A stretch of DNA of 62,275 bases from a virus: IMG/VR virus record IMGVR_UViG_3300045738_000771, positions 1 through 62,275 of that record. One strand, 5' to 3'. A model generated the notes under the pieces. That model did no database searches and had not been told where the DNA came from. It saw nothing but the letters and a program-made list of their open reading frames with translations. Shown here piece by piece: positions 7,100-15,392 of this stretch; position 1 is the stretch's first letter, and each line of letters begins with the position of its first letter. The translations under genes were made by a program, and so were the position numbers.

Positions 7100-8432
7100 C
7101 GTTAATCTCCTGATTGGTAAAATCTAATCGTTCAAATACTCGTTTACGCTTACCCGCCATTCTTTTATTGAATGTTGTACTGAAGTAAGGGTCTACAATT
7201 AACAACTCTTTCTTGCCATCACAAAACCTTTGAATTCTCCCGACAACCTGCTCCACATCAGATCGAGGTGTGGCGAAAAATAGCGTATCTAATTCTGGGA
7301 TGTCTGTGCCCTCGGACATCATCCCATAAGTAGCTAGCACAATACCGCAACCCTTCGCCTCAGTTAATTGGTCTTTTGACAGGCGGCGTTTATCCACAGA
7401 CCCCACATAGAGGCCTACAGAGGCTCCTGTGGGCGTTTCGAGTAGCTTTTTGCGTAGGTATTGCAACTGCTCGACACGGTCGCTCACAACAAGCACACGC
7501 CTGCCAGAAACGTAAGCCTTTGCGACCTGTCCAGCCAGCCACACGTTGTATCCCGAACTCCGGGCTATCGTGGTGATATATCTAGCTACATTGATGCGTT
7601 TGCCAAAACTGAAAAAGCTATCACGAATACTCGTTTTCCACGGTATCTGAACATACTTCCCAGTAAGTCGTTCCGTGCGCATCTGATGCTCTATACTGCC
7701 AACATGCCAATGCCAAACATAATCTAACTCATCTTTTCTTCGCCACGTCGCGCTAACCGCCAGACGATGCTTGGCAGGAAACATCCTAAGAACCTGCTCA
7801 AAAGTCCTAGCGGGGTATCTGTGCCCCTCGTCAAAAATGACAAGCCCAAACGCTTCGAGAAACCCCTGCGGAAGATCGTCTTTCCGGCTGTATAGAGTTT
7901 GAGCCATAGCCGTGACTGCATGGCATCCTTCAAAATCCCACTGGCTTTGTTGGCAATGCCCCATCTTTATATCCGGCCAGAGATCGGCAGTCTTGTGCCA
8001 CTGATCAGAGAGGTCTCCCTTGTGTACTACGATCAAAGTTTTGGTCTGCATCTTACTAGCTATATCTAAAGCCATCAGCGTTTTCCCAGACCCACAAGGG
8101 GCTTCCAGTAATGCTCCATGCTTAGATGCAAACGATTGCACAATGTCATCGACTGCCTCGGATTGCCCTGCCCAGTACCCTCCACCTTCGGGAAATTTTA
8201 TAGACGGCCACTCCTGACTAGGGAAAAACGTATTATCTATAAAGTCGTCTCCAAAATTCTTAATTCCCCACTCTCTAGGAACACCTAGACGCTTACCCTT
8301 TAGGCTCCACAGTTTCACGGGAGTTATGTTTCCAGTGTAATCTGTCACGCATCCCGTCAACTTAGACTGTACCTTGGGCAAGTTGATGCCGTCAGTATCT
8401 ACCCAGTAAAGGCCATCTAAGCTATTTCGCAT
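7083..8432 (-). CDS. SF2 DEAD/DEAH-box helicase, UvsW/XPB-like, 449 aa
   Basis: Helicase motifs are visible in order: Walker A APCGSGKT, TLIVVHK, FDEGHR (motif II, DEGH), AVSATW (motif III), then a C-terminal lobe with VVSDRVEQLQYL, LATYGMMSEGTD and VVGRIQR (motif VI). This resembles phage UvsW and XPB/RAD25-like ATPases that remodel branched DNA and R-loops. The ATG at 8432 overlaps the PolA stop and follows GGTGGGG. An N-terminal beta domain (residues 1-90) precedes the ATPase core. It likely supports recombination-coupled replication. Confidence 0.88.
   Translation of the reverse strand: MRNSLDGLYWVDTDGINLPKVQSKLTGCVTDYTGNITPVKLWSLKGKRLGVPREWGIKNFGDDFIDNTFFPSQEWPSIKFPEGGGYWAGQSEAVDDIVQSFASKHGALLEAPCGSGKTLMALDIASKMQTKTLIVVHKGDLSDQWHKTADLWPDIKMGHCQQSQWDFEGCHAVTAMAQTLYSRKDDLPQGFLEAFGLVIFDEGHRYPARTFEQVLRMFPAKHRLAVSATWRRKDELDYVWHWHVGSIEHQMRTERLTGKYVQIPWKTSIRDSFFSFGKRINVARYITTIARSSGYNVWLAGQVAKAYVSGRRVLVVSDRVEQLQYLRKKLLETPTGASVGLYVGSVDKRRLSKDQLTEAKGCGIVLATYGMMSEGTDIPELDTLFFATPRSDVEQVVGRIQRFCDGKKELLIVDPYFSTTFNKRMAGKRKRVFERLDFTNQEINDGSKG
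8127..8140. repeat. TGCAA-N4-TTGCA site 3
   Basis: Centre ACGA. Inside the SF2 helicase gene, in a different codon phase from site 2. Confidence 0.8.
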
Positions 8433-10260
8433 CGCCCCACCTGTCCACAACCATAATATCTGTCCTAATAGGAACTCTGAATTGCACAGAGGTTTCCATA
8501 ATTCTCTCTACCACTGGAATTACAGTATCAACCTTGGATTCGGGGCACTCAAAAACAATCTCATCGTGAACAAAATTTGTGGGAACTATGTCGCAACCCC
8601 ACTCTCCAGTATCTTGCCAATGCTCCCGCAACTTAACCATACTAAGCTCAATCAAAGCGCACGCCGAGCTTTGTACTGGGAAATTTACAAACTGGTTCAG
8701 TGCGTGCTTAAAATTACGGGATATAGCCTGTTTTGTTATTCGACGCTTTCTCCCAAAAACATCGCGACACTCACCTTTATCGTACAACTCCCGCTGCATC
8801 CTAAGATGCCAAAGGTGAATCCCCTGATAAGTCTGCATATACTGATCTATGACATCCTGCCAACCTTCAACAGAGAGATCCGAGTATTCGCTAGCCATAC
8901 GCTTCGCAGACGCTCCATAAATCAGGGCAAAGTTAGCCGTCTTTCCATACTGCCTATTACCTCCCAGAGCAGGAATTAGATCGGTTGTCTGCTGGTGCAG
9001 GTCTAGCCCATGCCAGAATCCGTCCGACTCGTCCTCGTCTGCCTTGCAAGACGGGCAACTGTGAAGGATTACGTCAGCCGATCCAGTTGCCCCACAGCCT
9101 TTACACTTCCAATCAGTAAACGCCCGCAGAAAACCACGATCTTGACTAATATGAGCGCAAAGACGAAGTTCAATCTGAGATAAATCTGCCACGACTAATT
9201 TGTTACCCCGCTTTGGAATAACATTCTTCCTAATGTTTAAGTCGGCAAATTCTTCGGCCATAAATGCCGGTATGTTCTGAAAGTTAGGCTTCTCACTTCG
9301 TGTTCTACCTGTAGCTGAAACTATCCAAAAAGTAGGATGCACTCGCCCGTCTGGATCATCTAAAGCAAATCGACTCAGCGGCTCAACATACGTGTTAATC
9401 ATTTTGGTTGCTGTGCGATAAATCCTAATCTTTTTGCAGACAGGATATTTTTTAGCAAGCTTATCCATTGCTTTTCTATCGACCGCAGTCCGGCTACCGC
9501 TGGCAGTCAAGTGGATACCTTTTCTGCTGTATCCCAAGTCGTCGAACAATGCCCTAGCCAACTGGTCGCCTGAATTGATGTTGATATTTCCCACAATCTC
9601 ACGGATATCTAATTCAGAGGACTCGCGTAATTTTTGAAAACCTCTAAGGAGTTTTCTGGCACCCATCAAGTCCCAGCCAATGCCAGCCAACTCCATATCT
9701 GAGAACACTTTACTGACAGGCATGAGGATCTTAAAGAAAAGGCCATCCAATTTTTGAGCAATAAGCTTTGGCCTGACATATCCCCAAAGCTTATGTTCCC
9801 ACTCTGCATCCTCCATAGCATAAGTAGAGAACTCCTCAGAGTTTTCGCCACTAGCCCACGCTACCTTAAAGGGAACCATCACATGATCGAAAACATCATA
9901 GACTACAGTCTTAAGGCCGAGATTACTGGGGGTTCGATTGTCATCTAGCAAATTTACTGCAACCATCGGATCGCAAAAATTCTGAGGGTATTTATCGGTA
10001 ATGCCCGCAGATCTGAGGCACTTCATGTCATACTTACCGTTGTACGCTATCGCCTCAACCAAGGGGTGATCAAATAAGGCTTCGCAAATGATCTTAACCT
10101 TAGCCATATCGGTCTCGTAGAAACAATGACCGTCTGTGGCAAATGATACTCCCGACAATCTAAACTCAGACTGCCAAAAGTTAAGGTCTGGCGGGTGCTC
10201 TATATCGAATGAGTAAGCTCCGGCTTCACACGCCGCGACTATGAATTTATCTGAATCCAT
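8422..10260 (-). CDS. polA: DNA polymerase I (family A) with 3'-5' exonuclease, 612 aa
   Basis: N-terminal exonuclease motifs: FDIE (Asp19, Glu21), AYNGKYDMKCL and YAMEDAEW. Polymerase motifs: A VVADLSQIELRL (about 350), B RQYGKTANFALIYG (about 440) and C VHDEIVFE (about 560). In motif B the residue matching E. coli position 762 is Phe. Between motifs A and B lies an inserted zinc-ribbon-like segment, CKGCG...CPSC, in the fingers. There is no 5'-3' exonuclease domain, as usual for phage PolA. The start at 10260 has GGAG upstream. It is the replicative polymerase of the phage. Confidence 0.95.
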   Translation of the reverse strand: MDSDKFIVAACEAGAYSFDIEHPPDLNFWQSEFRLSGVSFATDGHCFYETDMAKVKIICEALFDHPLVEAIAYNGKYDMKCLRSAGITDKYPQNFCDPMVAVNLLDDNRTPSNLGLKTVVYDVFDHVMVPFKVAWASGENSEEFSTYAMEDAEWEHKLWGYVRPKLIAQKLDGLFFKILMPVSKVFSDMELAGIGWDLMGARKLLRGFQKLRESSELDIREIVGNININSGDQLARALFDDLGYSRKGIHLTASGSRTAVDRKAMDKLAKKYPVCKKIRIYRTATKMINTYVEPLSRFALDDPDGRVHPTFWIVSATGRTRSEKPNFQNIPAFMAEEFADLNIRKNVIPKRGNKLVVADLSQIELRLCAHISQDRGFLRAFTDWKCKGCGATGSADVILHSCPSCKADEDESDGFWHGLDLHQQTTDLIPALGGNRQYGKTANFALIYGASAKRMASEYSDLSVEGWQDVIDQYMQTYQGIHLWHLRMQRELYDKGECRDVFGRKRRITKQAISRNFKHALNQFVNFPVQSSACALIELSMVKLREHWQDTGEWGCDIVPTNFVHDEIVFECPESKVDTVIPVVERIMETSVQFRVPIRTDIMVVDRWGDAK

Positions 10261-10282
10261 GAGATCTCCAAAAGACGAGACA

Positions 10283-10308
10283 AGGTGCCCTCTGTTCCGT
10301 GGGCACCT
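10283..10308 (-). terminator. GC-rich hairpin between the SSB-like and polA genes
   Basis: AGGTGCCC (10283-10290) and GGGCACCT (10301-10308) form a perfect 8-bp stem with a 10-base loop. The minus-strand continuation is T-rich but has no strict T run, so it may be a weak terminator, an attenuator or an mRNA-stabilising hairpin. Confidence 0.55.
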
Positions 10309-10337
10309 GCCTCGCCGACATCGGGATGCAGCCTAGT

Positions 10338-11027
10338 CTAGAAGTCTACTTCGATGTCCGCACTGCCGGAATCGGTATCAAGTCCTCGCTCTCGACGAAG
10401 TTGACTCATCGCATTGTCAACTCCATCGGGGTCTGGCTTGAGAACTTCTGTCCAATCATGGACAACCGTCTCCTCATACCCAGCGAGGTCTACCATTTTG
10501 ACAAACTCGTAATCTTCACCTACAGAAGAAGATTTGTCATCATTCGTCCGGTAGACTTTGAACATTGCACCTCGGAGATCTTCGTCACTTTCATACCGCG
10601 CTAAATACTTGCGTTTGATAATCTCAGCAACTCCACGTTTCGCACAAAGAATCTTCTTCAGATCCTTTCTGTTGTTGCCTCGCTTATCAACGAACTCGGT
10701 CGTATCAATGATCGTAAAGAACATAGCCTTGTAACGCTTGAACTGGTTGTTCTCTTTGTAAAATTCACAAATCGGACAAGGCTTGCCAGTGGACTCTATG
10801 CAGGTATACCAATTTCTCCAATTACCATGAAGATTTAATAGGTGCTCCCAGATTGTCTGAGCATCTGGGCCACTGCTTAAGAAGATGATCGTTCGGGCAC
10901 TGCCCTTCGGCATCCAGAAACGGTTGTTGTTCGCCAAATCTTTAGGCTTTGAGGCTCCACCGTCGCCACTCATATCGGCATCCATGCCTGTCCCCAACAA
11001 CCAAGGGGCTACTTTCGCATCACTCAT
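10338..11027 (-). CDS. Single-stranded DNA-binding-like protein, 229 aa
   Basis: The protein has an aromatic-rich core (WEHLLNLHGNWRNWYTC), a cysteine motif CPICEFYKE, basic segments (RKDLKK, IIKRKYLARY) and an acidic C-terminus ending DIEVDF. Core, zinc-type motif and acidic tail together resemble T4 gp32-like and other phage SSBs, whose tails recruit replication proteins. ATG 11027 has GGAGAAAG upstream. It lies between primase and polymerase. The SSB call rests on layout and composition rather than on a diagnostic motif. Confidence 0.65.
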   Translation of the reverse strand: MSDAKVAPWLLGTGMDADMSGDGGASKPKDLANNNRFWMPKGSARTIIFLSSGPDAQTIWEHLLNLHGNWRNWYTCIESTGKPCPICEFYKENNQFKRYKAMFFTIIDTTEFVDKRGNNRKDLKKILCAKRGVAEIIKRKYLARYESDEDLRGAMFKVYRTNDDKSSSVGEDYEFVKMVDLAGYEETVVHDWTEVLKPDPDGVDNAMSQLRRERGLDTDSGSADIEVDF

Positions 11028-12015
11028 AACTTTCTCCATAAATAGAGATGTAAATCGCCCTAAATTCAGGGCTTGATAAGTCGCCTAAATCTTTGCCTTC
11101 CGGCAAGACGGCTCGGCGAAGTCCGTAAGTGTATTTGCCTAGTAATTTTTGGGCTTTTTTCCAGCCATTGTTACCAGCCAAGTCGCCATCGTACCACACG
11201 CTGACTGCTTTATCCAGTATTAAGATTTGTTTTGCCTGATATTTTGAAAGCTCTGCTTTCCAAGTACACAGCACGTCTGCCCCAAGACTATCCGCCCAAC
11301 TATAACAATTAACTGCGTCGAAAAAACCTTCGCAGATAATCAATCTGGGATTGTCCGAGATCAGAGTAATCCCGCCGAGAGCTTTACCACTCTCAAAGTT
11401 GAAATAGTTGTAATATCGAGGTTCTCGATTGTCGAGTCTGCGGCCAACTGCACCAACTAAATCGTTATTCGCCGACCAAACTGGACACACTATCCTATTC
11501 TGAACTTTGTCATATCTGAGATCAAATAGCTCGATGGCTCTCTCATCTGTAATGTTGCGACCATACAAATAATCTCTAGCCGGTTGCGACTGCAAGGCAG
11601 GAGGAAAGGCACTTATAGAATCACGATCTAATGCAACTGATTGCACACGTTCTGGGGTCTTAATCCAATCATTAATCCCGACAGACGCTTTCTCTATCAT
11701 GTCTTTCAGTCCAACCTTGTCGTGAGTTTTAAGGTGACTGGACAAAGTGATCAGGTCAGGTCTGCTTGTTCTGTCCGCGACCTTACCTACCAACTGGGAC
11801 AAAGTACCTGCGTTCTGACAGGTGAAGCACTTAAAGAGAGTAGGTGCCTCGTTGTATCGTATGGTGAGGCTTGCCCGTGTATCTGTCCCATTCTGGTGAG
11901 TCCAAGTAGCTAGGGGACATGGGACATTAATCTGACCATCCCTATATGGCGTATGGACATCTGTATCTACGCCCAACTTTTCAAGAACTAGGGCTAAGTT
12001 AATCCAGTCCATCAT
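11020..12015 (-). CDS. DnaG-like primase with TOPRIM domain, 331 aa
   Basis: An N-terminal zinc site is visible (PCPLATWTH and CFTCQNAGT), as in CHC2-type primases. It is followed by a TOPRIM domain with LIICEGFFDAVN (Glu of motif I) and VWYDGDLAGNNGWKKA (DxD motif). This is the order in phage primases that make RNA primers for lagging-strand synthesis. The start is ATG 12015 or 12012, overlapping the upstream 56-aa gene by about 14 bases. It is one of a complete set with DnaB-like helicase, DnaC-like loader, SSB-like protein and PolA. Confidence 0.88.
   Translation of the reverse strand: MMDWINLALVLEKLGVDTDVHTPYRDGQINVPCPLATWTHQNGTDTRASLTIRYNEAPTLFKCFTCQNAGTLSQLVGKVADRTSRPDLITLSSHLKTHDKVGLKDMIEKASVGINDWIKTPERVQSVALDRDSISAFPPALQSQPARDYLYGRNITDERAIELFDLRYDKVQNRIVCPVWSANNDLVGAVGRRLDNREPRYYNYFNFESGKALGGITLISDNPRLIICEGFFDAVNCYSWADSLGADVLCTWKAELSKYQAKQILILDKAVSVWYDGDLAGNNGWKKAQKLLGKYTYGLRRAVLPEGKDLGDLSSPEFRAIYISIYGESYE
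11632..11645. repeat. TGCAA-N4-TTGCA site 4
   Basis: Centre CTGA. Inside the primase gene. Confidence 0.8.
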
Positions 12016-12169
12016 ACAACCTATCGTCAACCGCTTGATAGGATGCGTCCATTTCCGCTTTCGCAGCCCAGAACTGAGGTGAACCCACACCATACTTCCG
12101 GCGAACTCGGCGGAACTTTCGCTCCGCTTTAACCGTCGCCACAATGTCACTTGGAATTTCACGCTTCAT
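11999..12169 (-). CDS. Small basic protein upstream of primase, 56 aa
   Basis: An ATG at 12169 with GGAGAG upstream opens a 56-residue frame, beginning MKREIPSDIVATVKAERK and ending DDRLYDGLD. It overlaps the primase start. The N-terminal half is strongly basic and helical (KAERKFRRVRRKYG). The good ribosome site and the overlap argue that it is real. No family was recognised; a nucleic-acid-binding or primase-coupled role is only an inference. Confidence 0.6.
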   Translation of the reverse strand: MKREIPSDIVATVKAERKFRRVRRKYGVGSPQFWAAKAEMDASYQAVDDRLYDGLD

Positions 12170-12181
12170 CGTTTTCTCTCC

Positions 12182-12586
12182 TTAGCCAATGTATCCGGGG
12201 TGATCGGGTGTATACGATCCGGGGCCGTACTCGGCTTCTACGTCTGCTTTGGCCAGAGCCTCTTCGCCGCCCTCTTCGCAGTATGCGTCCGATCCGTAAA
12301 CTGGATCGCCGCGATGCCAATGCTCCATGTTTAGTTCGCCGCCGAGCCAAAGGTGATCGTCGATCTTGCTCACAAAATCGTGTGCTGCATCTTCCGTCCT
12401 GAACACTTCGGAATGATGCCATCGGTTCCCACGTTTATTGGTCGCCGTGACTCCAAAGTTTTTTGCCGTGTACGGGCCGTCTTCCCCCATCACCTCGTAG
12501 AAATTCGGGCACACGCAAACGTGAGGCAGCGATTTCCAATGGCCTCTCGCCAGATTTACAGTAGTCCTTTTCGTTTTGTCTGTCAT
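12182..12586 (-). CDS. Unknown acidic/aromatic protein, 134 aa
   Basis: I take ATG 12586, preceded by AACGGGGAAACGAAA, as start; the frame upstream overlaps the promoter at 12630-12659. The protein has several Trp and His residues (GHWKSLPHVCVC, RWHHSEVFRTEDAAHDF) and a Gly/Tyr/Pro-rich acidic C-terminus. FRTEDAAHDFV resembles a helix often found in small phage proteins that follow the same leader type (compare DEAMAAATTAEND in the gene at 16663). Function unknown. Confidence 0.6.
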   Translation of the reverse strand: MTDKTKRTTVNLARGHWKSLPHVCVCPNFYEVMGEDGPYTAKNFGVTATNKRGNRWHHSEVFRTEDAAHDFVSKIDDHLWLGGELNMEHWHRGDPVYGSDAYCEEGGEEALAKADVEAEYGPGSYTPDHPGYIG

Positions 12587-12595
12587 TTTCGTTTC

Positions 12596-12617
12596 CCCGT
12601 TTCGCGTTGTTAAGTTA
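12596..12617 (-). repeat. Conserved leader element, copy 1
   Basis: A 22-base block just upstream of the ribosome site is identical to 16673-16694. It begins CCCGTTTCGCG on the plus strand. Both lie in the leaders behind promoter copies 3 and 4. Confidence 0.7.
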
Positions 12618-12629
12618 ATTGCCATACCC

Positions 12630-12659
12630 ATAATATCGCCGATTGCGGAAGGATTGTAA
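12630..12659 (-). promoter_or_regulatory. Promoter family copy 3 (divergent)
   Basis: -35 TTACAA (12654-12659) and -10 TATTAT (12630-12635), 18-base spacer containing TTCCGCAATCGG, which aligns with the TTCCGATAATGG of the other copies. Confidence 0.6.
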
Positions 12660-12664
12660 AGGGC

Positions 12665-12694
12665 AAAAACCCCTAGAAAATTAAAAGTTCTGGG
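12665..12694 (-). terminator. Rho-independent terminator after the epimerase gene
   Basis: On the minus strand CCCAGAA (12688-12694) pairs with TTCTAGGGG (12670-12678, one bulged A), followed directly by five T. It separates the sugar-nucleotide genes from the promoter at 12630-12659. Confidence 0.7.
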
Positions 12695-12735
12695 AACGTC
12701 TTTTTTACCGCAGGAAGCGGTCTGAAAAGTTTTGA

Positions 12736-13602
12736 CTAAACGACCTGCATTTCGGCCACGTAATCCTCTAAGGTGTTCTTGGGATTCCACCCAAGTAAAT
12801 CCTGCGACTTTTTAATGTCGGCAAGTGTTGTGCGTGCTTCCCCTCGTCTTTCGGGAATATACTTAAGACCGCCCTCATGTTTGAACAGATCGGCCAACTC
12901 ATTGATTGAGTGATTGACGCCTGTGCCTAGATTAAAAATATCGCCCTGCCGGTCGCCAACTGACATTGCTATAAGCCCGTCAACTATATCGAAAACGTGC
13001 GTAAAGTCTCGCCGCTGCTCACCGTCGCCAGTAATAGTAAGAGGCTCACCCGCCGCCTTCTGACGTTCAAAGATCCCGATGACTGTGGCATAGGCTCCCT
13101 CGGTCAACTGTCTTGGGCCATAGACATTGAAGAATCGAGCTATTGCAACTGGGACATCGTAAACTTTGTTGTAGAGTTCGCAATACTCCTCCGCCTTAAA
13201 CTTTGTGAAGCTGTAAGGGTTGGCATACGGATCATGATAAACAGAACTAGACCCCGCATAGATAACCCGACTGCCGTACTTTCTTGCCAACTCAAGCACT
13301 CGGACTGTACCTGTGACATTAGATCTATGTGTTTCAAACGGCTTTTCAAAACTGGGCTGGATACGTGCCTCCGCAGCCAAGTGAAATATAGTTTTGAAGC
13401 CGCCTATAATTCGAAACGAGCCTGTGAGATCTGGGGTCAAATCGGCCACGTCTTTCTTGTAGTATCGCGCTTCAGGATTTTCGTTTTCTCGCTTGCCCGT
13501 GGAATACGAATCAAAAACTGTCACGTCTTCACCCATAGCCACTAACTTATCTACCAAGTTAGAACCTATGAATCCCGCACCACCTGTAACTAATATAGTC
13601 AT
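12736..13602 (-). CDS. NAD-dependent sugar-nucleotide epimerase/dehydratase (extended SDR), 288 aa
   Basis: The Rossmann motif GGAGFIGSN (residues 7-15), catalytic YSFTK, the downstream RFFNVYGPRQ and the C-terminal FNLGTG mark an extended SDR of the UDP-glucose 4-epimerase / ADP-heptose epimerase / GDP-mannose dehydratase group. Substrate cannot be told by eye. It overlaps the nucleotidyltransferase gene by four bases (ATGA), and a PMI-type cupin lies two genes upstream. The group may make and then epimerise one activated sugar. It ends before a strong terminator. Confidence 0.85.
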   Translation of the reverse strand: MTILVTGGAGFIGSNLVDKLVAMGEDVTVFDSYSTGKRENENPEARYYKKDVADLTPDLTGSFRIIGGFKTIFHLAAEARIQPSFEKPFETHRSNVTGTVRVLELARKYGSRVIYAGSSSVYHDPYANPYSFTKFKAEEYCELYNKVYDVPVAIARFFNVYGPRQLTEGAYATVIGIFERQKAAGEPLTITGDGEQRRDFTHVFDIVDGLIAMSVGDRQGDIFNLGTGVNHSINELADLFKHEGGLKYIPERRGEARTTLADIKKSQDLLGWNPKNTLEDYVAEMQVV

Positions 13603-14069
13603 TGCGTTACCTTCTCCGTGTCGCCAAATTTTGACAGGTCGAACTGGTCAAGAAAATCGCTGGACGACTGTGTCTTGCCGCCGCCTACGTCGTAAACTGT
13701 CGCAACGTCGTGCGTGTCGCAAAAGAGTTCCTCCGGTGTTTGATCTGGCTTCCTGTCCCCGCCGTTAGCGAAAGTCATACTGTGAAAAAAGTAATCCAGC
13801 GAATAGGAATTCAGCAACATCTCTAGTGTCTGAACAACTGACGCATCAGAGTCTACTGATTTGACTGCCCTGTTGACGCACCCAAGAGATTGAACTATGC
13901 GCAATCTTTCTGCACAATCCATGAAAGGCTTGCTGCCTTTGAGCGTTACCTGAAAGTCGTTGTTGACAATAGCAACAAGATGATCTCCGAGATTCGCTGC
14001 CGCTTCCAAATAATTGATATGCCCTGAGTGAATGGGATTGAAATATCCCGATACTACTATTACCCGCAT
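13599..14069 (-). CDS. Cytidylyltransferase-like sugar nucleotidyltransferase, 156 aa
   Basis: The N-terminal GYFNPIHSGHINYLEAA contains the HxGH nucleotide-binding signature of the cytidylyltransferase superfamily (TagD, and the C-terminal half of HldE/RfaE). These enzymes join CTP or ATP to a phosphorylated alcohol or heptose. The LKGSKPFMDCAERLRIV segment fits the same fold, and a second conserved region lies around RAVKSVD. ATG 14069 follows GGAG and overlaps the preceding stop. Its coupling to the epimerase suggests activation of the sugar that the epimerase then modifies; heptose is a guess. Confidence 0.78.
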   Translation of the reverse strand: MRVIVVSGYFNPIHSGHINYLEAAANLGDHLVAIVNNDFQVTLKGSKPFMDCAERLRIVQSLGCVNRAVKSVDSDASVVQTLEMLLNSYSLDYFFHSMTFANGGDRKPDQTPEELFCDTHDVATVYDVGGGKTQSSSDFLDQFDLSKFGDTEKVTQ

Positions 14070-14071
14070 AC

Positions 14072-14458
14072 TCAATAACTCCGTTCCATTTGTACTACTT
14101 TCGTTTCATCCATTACGCAAATCCGGTTCTGTGAAAATGTCAGGAGAAGGGTCTGGGCCATATCAGACATGAAGCGTCTTATCTGACATTCCTTGGCAGG
14201 TGCCCGTGGATATTGAATCGCTGTGATCTGCCAGCCATCCTCGGAGTACTCTTTACCTGAGACGTAAGTGGTATCAGTCACGCGAACTGGAAAGAATCTA
14301 TCAGGACAGTCGTTTTGGAAATTAGCGATCTCTTTAATCAAGTCTTCTCTAGTGAAAAATTTGCCCGTACTCTCGTTCTTTGATCCTATAAAAATACTCA
14401 CTTCATATCTGTCCTCAATCTTTGTTCCCACCATCTGATACCGACCTTCCGTAGTCAC
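14072..14458 (-). CDS. Unknown protein, 128 aa
   Basis: No family was recognised. The protein is alpha/beta in appearance, with the segments RYEVSIFIGSK and FFPVRVTDTTYVSG. SIFIGSKN and the C-terminal part recall phage proteins that accompany nucleotidyltransferase genes, but I cannot be specific. The GTG at 14458 is a possible start after GGGAG; ATG 14434 is an alternative with GGAAGG upstream. It is sandwiched between PMI cupin and nucleotidyltransferase and is probably co-translated with them. Confidence 0.55.
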   Translation of the reverse strand: MTTEGRYQMVGTKIEDRYEVSIFIGSKNESTGKFFTREDLIKEIANFQNDCPDRFFPVRVTDTTYVSGKEYSEDGWQITAIQYPRAPAKECQIRRFMSDMAQTLLLTFSQNRICVMDETKVVQMERSY

Positions 14459-14461
14459 TCA

Positions 14462-14821
14462 TTATGCTCTCCCGTAATCATCCTCAAATCTGAGAATGTC
14501 GTCTTCTTCAAACGCCTCGCCTGTTTGTACCTCGATAAACACTAAAGGACTATTCGTTCGGTTCATCATCCTGTGAACATAGCCGACTGGTATTTTCAGT
14601 ATCCAGCCGAGCTTCATCTTCCTCTGTGCTGGACTACTTTCATATAGTTGATCGGCAATTGCAACTCCCTCGCCGCTGACAACTGTCCAAGTCTCGCTAC
14701 GTTTTTCGTGTTTCTGCAAACTGAGTTGCTGTTTTGGATTGATAACTATCCGCTTAATTACATAGTCATCTGTTGATTCGAGGATCTCAAATGTTCCCCA
14801 TGGTCTTTCTTCTATCGGCAT
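14462..14821 (-). CDS. Type II phosphomannose-isomerase-like cupin, 119 aa
   Basis: The sequence shows the ManC C-terminal/PMI signature in order: RPWGTFEIL, QQLSLQKHEKRSETWTVV, IPVGYVHRMMN, IEVQTGEAFEEDDILRFEDDYGR. His, Glu and Gln residues of the cupin barrel bind the metal. Such single-domain cupins interconvert fructose-6-phosphate and mannose-6-phosphate, or act on related keto sugars. Family length is about 110-130 residues, so it is complete. It starts a small sugar-nucleotide group inside the replication region. Confidence 0.88.
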   Translation of the reverse strand: MPIEERPWGTFEILESTDDYVIKRIVINPKQQLSLQKHEKRSETWTVVSGEGVAIADQLYESSPAQRKMKLGWILKIPVGYVHRMMNRTNSPLVFIEVQTGEAFEEDDILRFEDDYGRA

Positions 14822-14822
14822 A

Positions 14823-15272
14823 CTAAAGTCCCTTCGTCATGAGTTCAAACGCTCGCTGGGCACGTTCTATAATTTCGCACACGTCCTCGCTGTCCAAGTC
14901 CATCGCATCGCACAATTCCTTGAACTTCCTCTTGGTAGCTCTCCCGCCACCCCACATCCCGACCGACTCCGCCTCGGCAATCAGACGCGAGAACTGGAGA
15001 AAGTCGTCGCCCCAAGCATCCACTCGGCAATGATCTTCGCCAACTGGGTCTGATTGGTCATCGCAACCCATATACACATCAACCGTGTGAGGATCTAGCG
15101 GGCCTTCAGGCACCTCGGTCGAAATTGTGGTCAATGAGTCCCGCAAATCCTCCCAGTCCTTTACGCACCACCTGTGGTCTATGAATTCGTCTAGCATCTC
15201 GCCGTCAACATTTCCTAAGATATTATTAATGGCGAACAGTAATTTTTCTTTAGTTTCTGGTTTCATAGCCAT
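14823..15272 (-). CDS. Unknown acidic protein, 149 aa
   Basis: The frame could extend to a TTG at 15389, but the ATG at 15272 (or 15266, MKPETKEKLL) is a better start. The protein is acidic and helical, with Trp-rich segments (HRWCVKDWEDL) and a Gly-rich loop (MWGGGRATKRKF). The extended leader carries TGCAA-N4-TTGCA site 5. No domain was recognised. It lies next to the PMI cupin gene with a one-base gap, so it is part of the same unit. Confidence 0.5.
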   Translation of the reverse strand: MAMKPETKEKLLFAINNILGNVDGEMLDEFIDHRWCVKDWEDLRDSLTTISTEVPEGPLDPHTVDVYMGCDDQSDPVGEDHCRVDAWGDDFLQFSRLIAEAESVGMWGGGRATKRKFKELCDAMDLDSEDVCEIIERAQRAFELMTKGL

Positions 15273-15300
15273 CTTTCTGGCGGCAGCGATTGGTCTGGTA

Positions 15301-15314
15301 TGCAATCGTTTGCA
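15301..15314. repeat. TGCAA-N4-TTGCA site 5
   Basis: Centre TCGT. Lies in the gap upstream of the preferred start at 15272. Confidence 0.8.
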
Positions 15315-15392
15315 TCTAGTCCAATGCGGGAATATACATTCTCCGTGCTGATCGCAACTTGATTTTAATGCCGATTTCGGAATTGTCAAGTT

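Noticed and set aside
12159-12422. An Arg-rich 87-codon minus-strand frame overlapping the 134-aa gene
   Set aside because: Arg/Ser-rich composition typical of a wrong frame; the 134-aa frame has the ribosome site and promoter.
12701-12722. Hairpin ACCGC-AGGAA-GCGGT next to the epimerase stop
   Set aside because: On the transcribed strand it is followed by A, not T, and a better terminator lies just beyond it.
12997-13545. A 182-codon plus-strand open frame
   Set aside because: It is the antisense of the well-supported epimerase gene and has no recognisable domain or ribosome site.
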